The notes below the pieces were generated by a model. It ran no database searches. It worked only from the letters and a program-made list of their open reading frames with translations, and was not told the origin of the DNA. A program made the translations under genes and the position numbers. From JANMEX01 sp043744175 (GTDB lineage Bacteria > Pseudomonadota > Alphaproteobacteria > Rhizobiales > Rhizobiaceae), in assembly GCA_043744175.1 (NCBI GenBank), contig JAYTVD010000084.1:1-6212 (forward strand): 6,212 nt of DNA, given 5' to 3'. Position 1 is the stretch's first letter. Each line of letters starts with the position of its first letter. This document shows, in pieces, positions 1-6,212 of this stretch.

Positions 1-902
1 GCCTTGTCAAACCGCTGTCCGGCAACTACCCCATTGAGAGCCAGCGCGCACTCGGCATTGAGATGATGCAGGCCGTTGGCTTTGATATGAACCACGGCAG
101 CCTGTCCGTCTCGCACCACCCGTTCTGCGGCGGCGTGCCGTCCGACGTGCGCCTCACCACGCGCTATCGCACCGATGAATTTCTCTCCGCCCTGATGGGT
201 ATTTTGCACGAAACCGGCCACGGCCTTTATGAGCAAAACTTGCCTAAGCAATGGTCGCATTGGCCCTCCGGCAAGGCGCGTGGCATGGCGATGCATGAGA
301 GCCAAAGCCTGTTTGTCGAAAAGCAAATTGGCCGCAATCCCGCCTTCTGGGAATATGCCCTGCCGCACATCAAAAAGTACTTGGGCGAAGATTGGTCGCT
401 GGCGGACCTGTTGCCCCACGTCCACCATGTCGGGCGCGGCCTCATCCGCGTCGATGCCGATGAAGTCACCTATCCGCTCCACGTCATCCTGCGCTTTGAG
501 TTGGAGCAAGACATGCTGAGCGGCGCTCTCAACGTCGGCGATTTGCCGGAAGCCTGGGACGCCAAGATGCGCGACTACCTCGGTCTTTCCACCATCGACA
601 ATCCGAAGGATGGCCCAATGCAAGACGTCCATTGGCCCTCCGGCGCCTTCGGCTATTTCCCGTCCTACACGCTAGGCGCCATGATGGCCGCGCAACAATG
701 GGCCACCATCGTCAAGGCCCACCCGCATGTGAACGCCGAAATATCCGAGGGCAATTTCGAGACGGTCAACAACTGGCGGCGCGATAATATCTGGTCCAAA
801 GCCTCCATGTCATCGACACCGGAGATTATGACTGAGGCGACGGGCGAGCCACTGAATGCGCGGTATTTCATTGAGCATTTAGAAGCGCGGTATGGCGTCT
901 GA
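1..902 (+). CDS. M32 family metallocarboxypeptidase (carboxypeptidase Taq type), 3' part only
   Basis: Zinc carboxypeptidase that removes C-terminal amino acids from peptides, expected in the cytoplasm. The reading frame is open from the left edge (first full codon at 3), so the start lies outside the window. About 299 residues are visible of the roughly 500 usual for M32, so about 200 N-terminal residues are missing. The family's motifs appear in order: HPF (nt 117-125), DVRLT (nt 144-158), the zinc site HETGH (nt 207-221), HESQS with the presumed third zinc ligand Glu (nt 294-308), the GRGLIR-DADEVTYPLH stretch (nt 432-485), and QDVHW near nt 621-635. The spacing of 30 residues from the first zinc His to the Glu is as expected for the family. 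All catalytic residues visible are intact. It stops at TGA 900-902, 46 nt before the flavoprotein gene, so the two are probably co-transcribed. No signal peptide can be judged. Confidence 0.95.
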   Translation, partial: LVKPLSGNYPIESQRALGIEMMQAVGFDMNHGSLSVSHHPFCGGVPSDVRLTTRYRTDEFLSALMGILHETGHGLYEQNLPKQWSHWPSGKARGMAMHESQSLFVEKQIGRNPAFWEYALPHIKKYLGEDWSLADLLPHVHHVGRGLIRVDADEVTYPLHVILRFELEQDMLSGALNVGDLPEAWDAKMRDYLGLSTIDNPKDGPMQDVHWPSGAFGYFPSYTLGAMMAAQQWATIVKAHPHVNAEISEGNFETVNNWRRDNIWSKASMSSTPEIMTEATGEPLNARYFIEHLEARYGV

Positions 903-935
903 TTGACACCCGCGCACCACCCTCTAGTCTCGCGC

Positions 936-941
936 TGGGAG
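936..941 (+). promoter_or_regulatory. Ribosome binding site of the FAD dehydrogenase gene
   Basis: TGGGAG lies 7 nt before the ATG at 949. An in-frame TAG at 925-927, with no other start codon between it and 949, fixes the start of the flavoprotein. Confidence 0.6.
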
Positions 942-948
942 CGATAAA

Positions 949-2595
949 ATGGACGCAGATATTATCATCATTGGCGCAGGCCTTGCCGGATTGGTCGCGG
1001 CTTGCGAAGCGGCGGATCGGGGCAAGCGCGTCATCGTGCTTGACCAAGAGGGCGAGCAGAACCTTGGCGGCCAAGCTTTCTGGTCACTCGGCGGGCTGTT
1101 CATGGTGGATACGCCCGATCAGCGCCGACTGAAGATAAAGGACTCGCTTGATCTGGCGCGGCAGGACTGGCACGGCTCCGCGCAGTTCGACAAGCCGGAA
1201 GATCACTGGCCGCGCCAATGGGCAGAAAACTATTTACAATTTGCCAGCGGAGAGATGCGGCCTTGGCTGCATGACATGGGTATGCGCTGGTTTCCCGTTG
1301 TCGGCTGGGCCGAGCGCGGCGGCGGCATGGCGCATGGTCACGGCAATTCCGTGCCGCGCTTTCACCTCACATGGGGCACCGGCCCCGGCGTACTGGAGCC
1401 ATTCCTGCGCCGTGTGAAAACTCATGTTAGTGGGGGCCGCATCACACTCAAATTCCGCCACCATGCCACAAACCTCATCAAAACAGATGGCGCAGTCACC
1501 GGCGTTGCAGGCGATATATTAGAGCCGACAACGGTCGAGCGCGGCCAGCAATCCAGCCGCAAATTTGTCGGATCGTTCGAGCTCACAGCAAACGCCACAA
1601 TCGTCTCATCGGGCGGTATCGGGGGCAATGCCGACAAAGTGCGGCGCAACTGGCCTGTGGAGCGCCTCGGCCCTGCGCCGAAAACCATGGTCTGCGGCGT
1701 GCCGCATCACGTCGATGGGCAGATGATCGCGACCACCGCCAACGCGGGCGCTGCCCTCATCAATACAGACCGCATGTGGCACTATACGGAAGGCCTCAAA
1801 AACTGGAATCCCATTTGGCCGAACCACGGCATCCGCATTCTGCCCGGCCCGTCATCGCTTTGGTTTGATGCGTTGGGCCAGCGCATGGAAGCGCCGTTCA
1901 TGCCGGGGTTTGATACGCTCGGCACGCTGAAGCGCATCCTCTCCACGGGCCATGATTACTCATGGTTCATCCTCACGCAGAATATCATCGAGAAGGAATT
2001 TGCCCTCTCCGGCTCCGAGCAAAATCCGGACATCACGGGCAAGGATTGGAAGCTGCTCTTAAAAAGCCGCCTCTTGAGCAAAGGCGCGCCGGCGCCCGTC
2101 GAGGCCTTCAAACAGCACGGCGAGGATTTCATCGTTCGCGATACGCTCGAAGATTTGGTCGCAGCCATGAACCAACTCGTTGGCTCGGACCATCTGGACC
2201 TTCAAACCATCCGCAGCCAAATCGAAGCGCGGGACCGCGAAGTCAGCAATCCGTTTTCCAAGGATGCGCAAATCACCGCCATTCATGGCGCGCGCAAATA
2301 TCTCGGCGACAAGCTCATCCGCACCGCCAAGCCGCATGAAATTCTGGATGTGAAAAACGGCCCGCTCATTGCCGTGCGGCTGAACATCCTCACCCGCAAA
2401 TCGCTCGGCGGCATCCACACTGATGGGCAAGCCCGCGCTCTTGACGCAAGCGGCAACCCAGTGCCCGGTCTCTATGCAATCGGCGAGGCGGCGGGCTTTG
2501 GCGGCGGCGGTTATCACGGCTACAACGCGCTCGAAGGCACGTTTTTGGGCGGCTGCATTTTCTCAGGCCGCGTGGCAGGGCGGGCAGTCGGGTAG
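949..2595 (+). CDS. FAD-binding dehydrogenase (KstD / fumarate-reductase flavoprotein superfamily)
   Basis: A 548-residue flavoprotein, expected in the cytoplasm, that transfers hydride between an unidentified organic substrate and FAD. The N-terminus carries the Rossmann dinucleotide motif GAGLAG (residues 9-14) after a hydrophobic beta strand, then an acidic end of beta 2 (VIVLDQE, 28-34) and LGGQAFWSLGG (39-49), where the flavin pyrophosphate usually binds. The C-terminus has the family's second FAD segment: SLGGIHTDGQARAL (485-498), PGLYAIGEAAG (506-516) and the glycine-rich GFGGGGYHGYNALEG (516-530). Length and motif order fit the COG3573-type predicted oxidoreductases, a conserved group whose physiological substrate I do not know. 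Relation to 3-ketosteroid delta-1-dehydrogenase is by fold; I cannot claim steroid activity. There is no twin-arginine or Sec signal, which argues against a periplasmic fumarate reductase. It follows the carboxypeptidase by 46 nt and converges on the ABC exporter. Confidence 0.9.
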   Translation: MDADIIIIGAGLAGLVAACEAADRGKRVIVLDQEGEQNLGGQAFWSLGGLFMVDTPDQRRLKIKDSLDLARQDWHGSAQFDKPEDHWPRQWAENYLQFASGEMRPWLHDMGMRWFPVVGWAERGGGMAHGHGNSVPRFHLTWGTGPGVLEPFLRRVKTHVSGGRITLKFRHHATNLIKTDGAVTGVAGDILEPTTVERGQQSSRKFVGSFELTANATIVSSGGIGGNADKVRRNWPVERLGPAPKTMVCGVPHHVDGQMIATTANAGAALINTDRMWHYTEGLKNWNPIWPNHGIRILPGPSSLWFDALGQRMEAPFMPGFDTLGTLKRILSTGHDYSWFILTQNIIEKEFALSGSEQNPDITGKDWKLLLKSRLLSKGAPAPVEAFKQHGEDFIVRDTLEDLVAAMNQLVGSDHLDLQTIRSQIEARDREVSNPFSKDAQITAIHGARKYLGDKLIRTAKPHEILDVKNGPLIAVRLNILTRKSLGGIHTDGQARALDASGNPVPGLYAIGEAAGFGGGGYHGYNALEGTFLGGCIFSGRVAGRAVG

Positions 2596-2642
2596 GGAGC
2601 GCAGGGCGTACGCATTCCGTATCGTTTCCGCACGATGTCTGG

Positions 2643-2668
2643 GCGGTTGGCGACCGGATTCCGACCGC
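2643..2668 (+). terminator. Possible weak hairpin between convergent genes
   Basis: GCGGTTGG (2643-2650) pairs with CCGACCGC (2661-2668) around a 10-nt loop, with one G-U wobble in the + transcript. It lies in the 72-nt gap between the two convergent stop codons and reaches the first base of the exporter's stop. No T-run follows it on the + strand, and on the - strand the wobble becomes an A-C mismatch, so intrinsic termination is uncertain. A smaller hairpin, ATCGT (2621-2625) with ACGAT (2632-2636), precedes it. These are the only structures I see in this gap. Confidence 0.25.
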
Positions 2669-4464
2669 TATTCAGCGGCCTGCGCCGTGACGCCTGCATC
2701 AAACTGCAGCTTGGCAAGACGCGCATAAACGCCGCCCTTTTTGACCAGTGTTTTATGCGTTCCTTCTTCAACAACGCGGCCTTGATCCATCACCAAAATC
2801 CGGTCAGCTTTGAGCACGGTTGCCAAGCGATGCGCGATAATCAGCGTCGTGCGGCCCACCATCAGCCGCTCCAGCGCGGCCTGCACGGCGGTTTCGCTTT
2901 CGGCATCCAACGCGGATGTGGCCTCATCCAGCAGCAATATCGGCGCGTCTTTTAAGACGGCCCGCGCAATGGCAATGCGCTGGCGCTGCCCGCCGGAAAG
3001 CGTCACGCCGCGCTCACCCAGTTCACTCTCATACCCAAGGTCCAGCGCCTTGATAAACACATCTGCACTTGCCGCTTCTGCTGCATTTTCAATGGCTTGG
3101 CGGGAAGCCCCTTGCCGCCCAAAGCCAATATTCCCAGCGGCAGTGGCTGCAAAAACCGTCACATCTTGCGGCACAACAGCGATTAATTGGCGCAGATTTT
3201 CCAATTTTGCCTGTTTCACATCCACGCCATCCACCAAAATCCGTCCCGCCTGCGGGTCATAAAACCGCATAATCAGTGAAAATAAAGTGCTTTTGCCCGC
3301 GCCAGACGAGCCAACAATCGCCACGGTTTCACCGGATTTTACGCTGAACGAAAGCCCGTTTGTGACCATCGTGTTCGGTCTGCCGGGATAGGCAAAAGAA
3401 ACATTTTGAAACTCAATTGTGCCAAGCGAAGGCGCGGGCAAGGCAATAGGATGGGCGGGTGACATCACGTCCGGCACTTCTGCCAATATTTCCGTCAACC
3501 TTTCCGCCGCCCCCGCCGCCTGACTAAGCTCACTCCACACCTCAGAAAGCGTCGCTAATGAGCTAGCCGCAAACACCGAATAGAGCAAAAACTGGCTGAG
3601 TGTTCCAGCCGACATAGTGCCCGCCATCACGCTTTGCGCCCCAAACCACAGCACCGCAACAACACTGCCAAAGATCATAAAAATCGCAAACGCCGTCAAA
3701 ATCGCTCGCGATTTGGTAGACTCCCGCGCCGCTTCAAAGGCATAATTTACAGCTTTTTCAAACCGGCCCGTCACCAAATTCTCATTGGTAAAAGCCTGCA
3801 GGGTGCGCACCGCGCCAATGGATTCACTGGCATAAGCCGTTGCATTTGCTAGCATATCCTGCGCAGCACGGGCGCGCTTTCGCACATTGCGCCCGAACGC
3901 AACCAGCGGCAAAACGATGAGCGGGATAGCCGCGATCACCAAGCTTGAAAGTTTGGGGCTGGTATAAATCATCATGCCCAAGGCCCCAACGCCAAGGATA
4001 GCATTGCGCAGCGCCATCGAAGCCGTCGCCCCTACTGCAGACTTAATTTGCGTGGTATCCGCTGAAAGCCGTGAGACAATCTCGCCCGATTGCGAGCGGT
4101 CAAAAAACGACGGTGACAAAGTCGTAACATGAGCAAAAACATCGCGGCGCACATCAGCCACAATGCGTTCACCGATGTTAATCACGAAATAATACCGCCC
4201 CGCAGAAGCCATAGCCAGCAAGGCGGCAAGCGCAATCAACATGATGAAATAGCTATTGATAAAGGCACTGTCAGAGGCATTGAACCCCTTATCGATCATC
4301 CGCCGAACAGCCGTCGGCAATGCCAAAGTGGTCACCGCCGCGAGCGTCAAAAAGAACAGCGCCGCCGCCACCTGGCCTTTATAGCGCAGCAAATAGGGAT
4401 AGAGATTTGAGAGCGGCTTTAACGACTTGGCGGGTTTCGTTGCAGTCGGTATCACATCACTCAT
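2668..4464 (-). CDS. ABC exporter, fused permease and ATPase (MsbA-related half-transporter)
   Basis: A 598-residue inner-membrane half-transporter expected to act as a homodimer. Residues ~20-310 form the transmembrane domain, with about six hydrophobic segments (near 31-52, 70-95, 150-166, 172-190, 253-274, 286-305). Residues ~348-585 form the nucleotide-binding domain: Walker A GSSGAGKST (385-393), Q-loop Gln in VVPQDV (433), signature LSGGQRQR (489-496), Walker B ILLLDE (509-514), D-loop SALD (517-520) and the H-loop His of IIAHRLAT (545). All ATPase residues are intact. The sequence most resembles the alphaproteobacterial MsbA-related exporter group (TIGR02204 type, from memory); lipid or drug export is an inference and the substrate is unknown. 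The start is well fixed: GGAAGC (4471-4476) lies 6 nt upstream, and an in-frame TAA at 4468-4470 rules out earlier starts. It is divergent from rpmE and convergent with the flavoprotein gene. Confidence 0.95.
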   Translation of the reverse strand: MSDVIPTATKPAKSLKPLSNLYPYLLRYKGQVAAALFFLTLAAVTTLALPTAVRRMIDKGFNASDSAFINSYFIMLIALAALLAMASAGRYYFVINIGERIVADVRRDVFAHVTTLSPSFFDRSQSGEIVSRLSADTTQIKSAVGATASMALRNAILGVGALGMMIYTSPKLSSLVIAAIPLIVLPLVAFGRNVRKRARAAQDMLANATAYASESIGAVRTLQAFTNENLVTGRFEKAVNYAFEAARESTKSRAILTAFAIFMIFGSVVAVLWFGAQSVMAGTMSAGTLSQFLLYSVFAASSLATLSEVWSELSQAAGAAERLTEILAEVPDVMSPAHPIALPAPSLGTIEFQNVSFAYPGRPNTMVTNGLSFSVKSGETVAIVGSSGAGKSTLFSLIMRFYDPQAGRILVDGVDVKQAKLENLRQLIAVVPQDVTVFAATAAGNIGFGRQGASRQAIENAAEAASADVFIKALDLGYESELGERGVTLSGGQRQRIAIARAVLKDAPILLLDEATSALDAESETAVQAALERLMVGRTTLIIAHRLATVLKADRILVMDQGRVVEEGTHKTLVKKGGVYARLAKLQFDAGVTAQAAE

Positions 4465-4470
4465 AATTTA

Positions 4471-4476
4471 GCTTCC
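4471..4476 (-). promoter_or_regulatory. Ribosome binding site of the ABC exporter
   Basis: On the - strand GGAAGC sits 6 nt before the ATG at 4464. The same bases are part of a five-codon mini-ORF (4461-4478) whose TGA overlaps this ATG. Confidence 0.55.
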
Positions 4477-4505
4477 ATGCGGGCTTGAATCTCAAACACC
4501 CACTC

Positions 4506-4534
4506 TTGTTATCATTTCGGTGCTGATGTATAGG
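4506..4534 (+). promoter_or_regulatory. Candidate sigma-70 type promoter for rpmE
   Basis: TTGTTA (4506-4511) and TATAGG (4529-4534) are separated by exactly 17 bp, and each matches 4 of 6 consensus positions. Transcription would start near 4541 and give a leader of about 120 nt before rpmE. The TATA core is also readable on the - strand (TATACA, 4527-4532), so it could serve the divergent exporter, but I see no good -35 for that direction. Matched by eye only. Confidence 0.3.
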
Positions 4535-4647
4535 CACGCCGACCCTTTTTAAAGCCATGCGGCAAAATAAGCCAAAGCCTTTGAATATTCACAACAATTC
4601 GCGCGGCGCACAACGTTTTATTACGGCTGGCACCACGCCAAAAGAAC

Positions 4648-4654
4648 AGGACGG
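4648..4654 (+). promoter_or_regulatory. Ribosome binding site of rpmE
   Basis: AGGACGG lies 6 nt before the ATG at 4661. It supports this start, which also gives the expected L31 N-terminus. Confidence 0.55.
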
Positions 4655-4660
4655 AATGCT

Positions 4661-4882
4661 ATGAAGGATAAGATTCACCCGGATTACCATGCAATCAAGG
4701 TCGTTCTGACCAATGGTACATCCTACATGACCCGCTCCACTTGGGGCAAAGAAGGCGATACGATGAACCTCGATATCGACCCGTCCACTCATCCGGCATG
4801 GACCGGCGGCAACCAGCATCTGCTGGATCGCGGCGGCCGCGTTGCCAAGTTCAAGAAGCGTTTCGAAGGTCTTGGAATGTAA
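4661..4882 (+). CDS. rpmE: 50S ribosomal protein L31, zinc-free form
   Basis: A 73-residue protein of the large ribosomal subunit, which in bacteria helps bridge the two subunits near the central protuberance. It starts MKDKIHPDYH and carries the family's conserved HP-Y-H start, a central segment with NLDID and HPAWTGG (about residues 36-50), and the C-terminal RVAKFKKRFEGLG. It contains no cysteine, so the CxxC zinc ligands of the zinc-binding L31 form are absent; cysteine-free L31 is, to my knowledge, normal in alphaproteobacteria. The length is typical and the gene is intact. It stands alone as a single-gene transcript: divergent from the ABC exporter, preceded by a good ribosome binding site and followed by a strong terminator. 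Autoregulation through the leader is possible, but no clear structure shows it. Confidence 0.95.
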   Translation: MKDKIHPDYHAIKVVLTNGTSYMTRSTWGKEGDTMNLDIDPSTHPAWTGGNQHLLDRGGRVAKFKKRFEGLGM

Positions 4883-4885
4883 GAT

Positions 4886-4900
4886 TTCGCTGATAGCGAA
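4886..4900 (+). other. Small hairpin just after the rpmE stop codon
   Basis: TTCGCT (4886-4891) and AGCGAA (4895-4900) form a perfect 6-bp inverted repeat with a GAT loop, 3 nt after the TAA at 4880-4882 and 21 nt before the terminator stem. No T-run follows, so it is not itself a terminator. It might stabilise the mRNA 3' end. Confidence 0.4.
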
Positions 4901-4921
4901 TGTTTCTACGAAGAATTTAAG

Positions 4922-4946
4922 AACCGGCAGCGATGCCGGTTTTTTA
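4922..4946 (+). terminator. Intrinsic terminator of rpmE, perhaps bidirectional
   Basis: AACCGGCA (4922-4929) and TGCCGGTT (4934-4941) form a perfect 8-bp stem with a GCGA (GNRA-type) tetraloop, followed by a T-run (T at 4940-4945). This is a textbook rho-independent terminator for rpmE. Read on the - strand, the same stem lies just past the TAA (4947-4949) of the opposing gene and is followed by TTCTTAAATTCTT, a weaker U-rich tail, so it may terminate both convergent transcripts. Confidence 0.9.
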
Positions 4947-6188
4947 TTATTGCTGGGTCGTAAGAGGCGCAAAACCGCCGCCTGGCGTTCTAAAATTCGT
5001 TGTCTGCCCCTCATAAATTCTAGCTGCCGCCGCCAGCAGTTCACCCCTATAGGTGTAGAGCCTCACGTCAAACTTTTGCAAAACGGCAATGCCCTCGGCC
5101 TTAACCATACGATGCGACGGACTGGCAAAATCCTGCGCCACATAGTCTTGCGATAAAATCCAATCCCATGTTTTTTTGGTGAGTTTATCGCCCCTATAAA
5201 CGGCCTTGCTGCCAAAGCCAGACACCGGCTTAAAATAGAGATGTTTCCGTCCCGCCCAAAGTGCGTCGGCATTGGCAGCCGTAACCATCATCGTGTTGGG
5301 GACCACACGCTTTACCAACGCGATATCCTGCATATCAACACCAATGGCAGCTAAAAATTCAGCATCCGATAATTTCACCAAGTTGCGCTTATCTGCAAAC
5401 CGCTGGTAAATATGCGGGTCTGGCGTCACCACAACACCATTAGCTTGCCACGCGCTGTTGATGTTCGCATGGTCGGCAAGAGTAAAATCAGTCAGCCGAT
5501 TGTATATGAGATCAACCAAAGTTCCCTCATAATACAGCCTGCCATTTTCCAAAACCAAGTCTTCCGGCGCAGCTATGATGGTGCTAAGGCCATGATTGTT
5601 AAGAAGTTTTTGGGCAAGCAAAAATTCCGGATAGAGAAACTGCTCTTGAGGCGCACTATCAACAATAGCAATCAGATTTGGTTTCCCTGTGCGACCAGAA
5701 GCCTGCCATTCCGCCACAAACATGTCTGCAATTTGCTGCTCCGCCTCGTGGGGTTGAATGAATTTAGCCATATCCAGCATATCGCAGCAGGCCCTAAATT
5801 GCTTGGCTGCAAACAGGTTGAGAAACGCACCACCTGCGTTGGTGTTAATCTCTATGAGCTTGGGACCAACACTTGTCATGTGAAAATCATAGCCCATGAA
5901 TGCGCCACGTACCTGCGCCGAACGGGAAACCTGATCTGCATCAAGCCACCCCGGCAAGGCGGTAACCCGCTCCATCGCCTTGGCAAACGAAAGCATTCCG
6001 GCCAAGTCAGCTTCAGATATATAGACCGGCGTTTGGGCAAACAAATGCGGATGCGTTATTTCTAAGTCAGCAGGCAAAATACCGCCTGTTGAATCTGCAA
6101 ATGACGTACCAATCTCACCGGGCCGCAAGACAATGCACAGACAAGATTGATTGAGGCCGGTTACCAGCGTGTCCACAGCGAGACTCAT
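4947..6188 (-). CDS. Putative ATP-grasp ligase with permuted, glutathione-synthetase-like motif order
   Basis: A 413-residue, probably cytoplasmic protein with no signal peptide or membrane segment. I do not recognise a named gene. Features suggesting ATP-grasp are LIEINTNAGG (residues 111-120; Glu113 and Asn115/Asn117 as likely Mg ligands), LIYNRLTDF (227-235), PDPHIYQRFADKRNL (256-270), a lysine plus glycine-rich loop FKPVSGFGSK (319-328), FDVRLY (373-378), and a conserved-looking end ARIYEGQTTNFRTPGGGF (389-406). The ExNxN motif comes before the glycine loop; in canonical ATP-grasp enzymes it comes last. This order matches the circular permutation of eukaryotic glutathione synthetase, so ATP-dependent amide or peptide bond formation is inferred; the substrate is unknown. 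The start is bounded by an in-frame TGA at 6195-6197, and no clear Shine-Dalgarno is seen. The gene is convergent with rpmE, and sampled lines look AT-richer than the left half of the window. Confidence 0.75.
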   Translation of the reverse strand: MSLAVDTLVTGLNQSCLCIVLRPGEIGTSFADSTGGILPADLEITHPHLFAQTPVYISEADLAGMLSFAKAMERVTALPGWLDADQVSRSAQVRGAFMGYDFHMTSVGPKLIEINTNAGGAFLNLFAAKQFRACCDMLDMAKFIQPHEAEQQIADMFVAEWQASGRTGKPNLIAIVDSAPQEQFLYPEFLLAQKLLNNHGLSTIIAAPEDLVLENGRLYYEGTLVDLIYNRLTDFTLADHANINSAWQANGVVVTPDPHIYQRFADKRNLVKLSDAEFLAAIGVDMQDIALVKRVVPNTMMVTAANADALWAGRKHLYFKPVSGFGSKAVYRGDKLTKKTWDWILSQDYVAQDFASPSHRMVKAEGIAVLQKFDVRLYTYRGELLAAAARIYEGQTTNFRTPGGGFAPLTTQQ

Positions 6189-6196
6189 TTTGTTTC

Positions 6197-6212
6197 ATCG
6201 TAAATTTACGAT
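6197..6212. promoter_or_regulatory. Perfect 16-bp palindrome upstream of the ATP-grasp gene, possible operator
   Basis: ATCGTAAATTTACGAT is a perfect inverted repeat with no spacer, ending 8 bp before the ATG at 6188. The lack of a loop favours a binding site for a dimeric regulator over an RNA hairpin. I cannot assign a regulator family. It touches the window end, so its promoter context is not visible. Confidence 0.45.

Noticed and set aside
2059..2517. 152-codon - strand frame inside the flavoprotein gene
   Set aside because: Shadow of GC-rich coding sequence; no ribosome site or recognisable motif.
2810..3262. 150-codon + strand frame opposite the ABC ATPase domain
   Set aside because: Low-complexity Ser/Ala-rich translation, antisense to an intact Walker and signature region.
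4465..4660. Riboswitch or small RNA in the divergent intergenic region
   Set aside because: Only a 4-bp hairpin (TGGC 4628-4631 with GCCA 4637-4640) and scattered AAAGCC repeats are seen; nothing matches a known riboswitch core.
4589..5044. 151-codon - strand frame covering rpmE
   Set aside because: It runs antisense through rpmE and its terminator and into the ATP-grasp coding end in another frame; no domain is seen.
5412..6065. 217-codon + strand frame opposite the ATP-grasp gene
   Set aside because: Fully antisense to a gene with coherent motifs; its own translation is rich in Arg, His, Lys and Asn with no recognisable domain.
1..6212. Phage, insertion sequence, CRISPR, defence or biosynthetic gene cluster
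   Set aside because: No transposase, integrase, terminal repeats, spaced direct repeats, nuclease or clustered biosynthetic genes; the genes are mostly ordinary housekeeping or metabolic families.

Overview
The window looks like ordinary chromosome from an alphaproteobacterium, probably of the Hyphomicrobiales (Rhizobiales) type. This rests on the ABC exporter most resembling the alphaproteobacterial MsbA-related group, on its divergent pairing with a cysteine-free L31 gene (rpmE), and on moderately high GC. Genus cannot be fixed from this sequence. I see no mobile element, CRISPR array, tRNA or rRNA. Coding is dense, and no gap without a gene exceeds 200 bases.

Layout, left to right. (1) The 3' part of an M32 metallocarboxypeptidase gene (+), cut by the window edge. 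(2) After 46 nt, a complete FAD-binding dehydrogenase gene (+) of the KstD / fumarate-reductase-flavoprotein superfamily, probably co-transcribed with the first gene. (3) Converging on it across 72 nt, a complete fused permease-ATPase ABC exporter gene (-). (4) A 196-nt divergent intergenic region that must hold the promoters for the exporter and for rpmE. (5) rpmE (+), ending in a very clear intrinsic terminator. (6) Tail-to-tail with rpmE, a 413-residue protein (-) that I read as an ATP-grasp enzyme with motifs in circularly permuted order, as in eukaryotic glutathione synthetase. A perfect 16-bp palindrome lies just ahead of its start codon, at the window edge.

The genes do not form one pathway. 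The carboxypeptidase trims peptides, the flavoprotein oxidises or reduces an unknown organic substrate, the exporter moves an unknown (perhaps lipid-like or hydrophobic) substrate across the inner membrane, and L31 belongs to the ribosome. The least understood gene is the permuted ATP-grasp protein. With its palindrome it is the best lead here, but nothing in the window amounts to a clear new multi-gene system.
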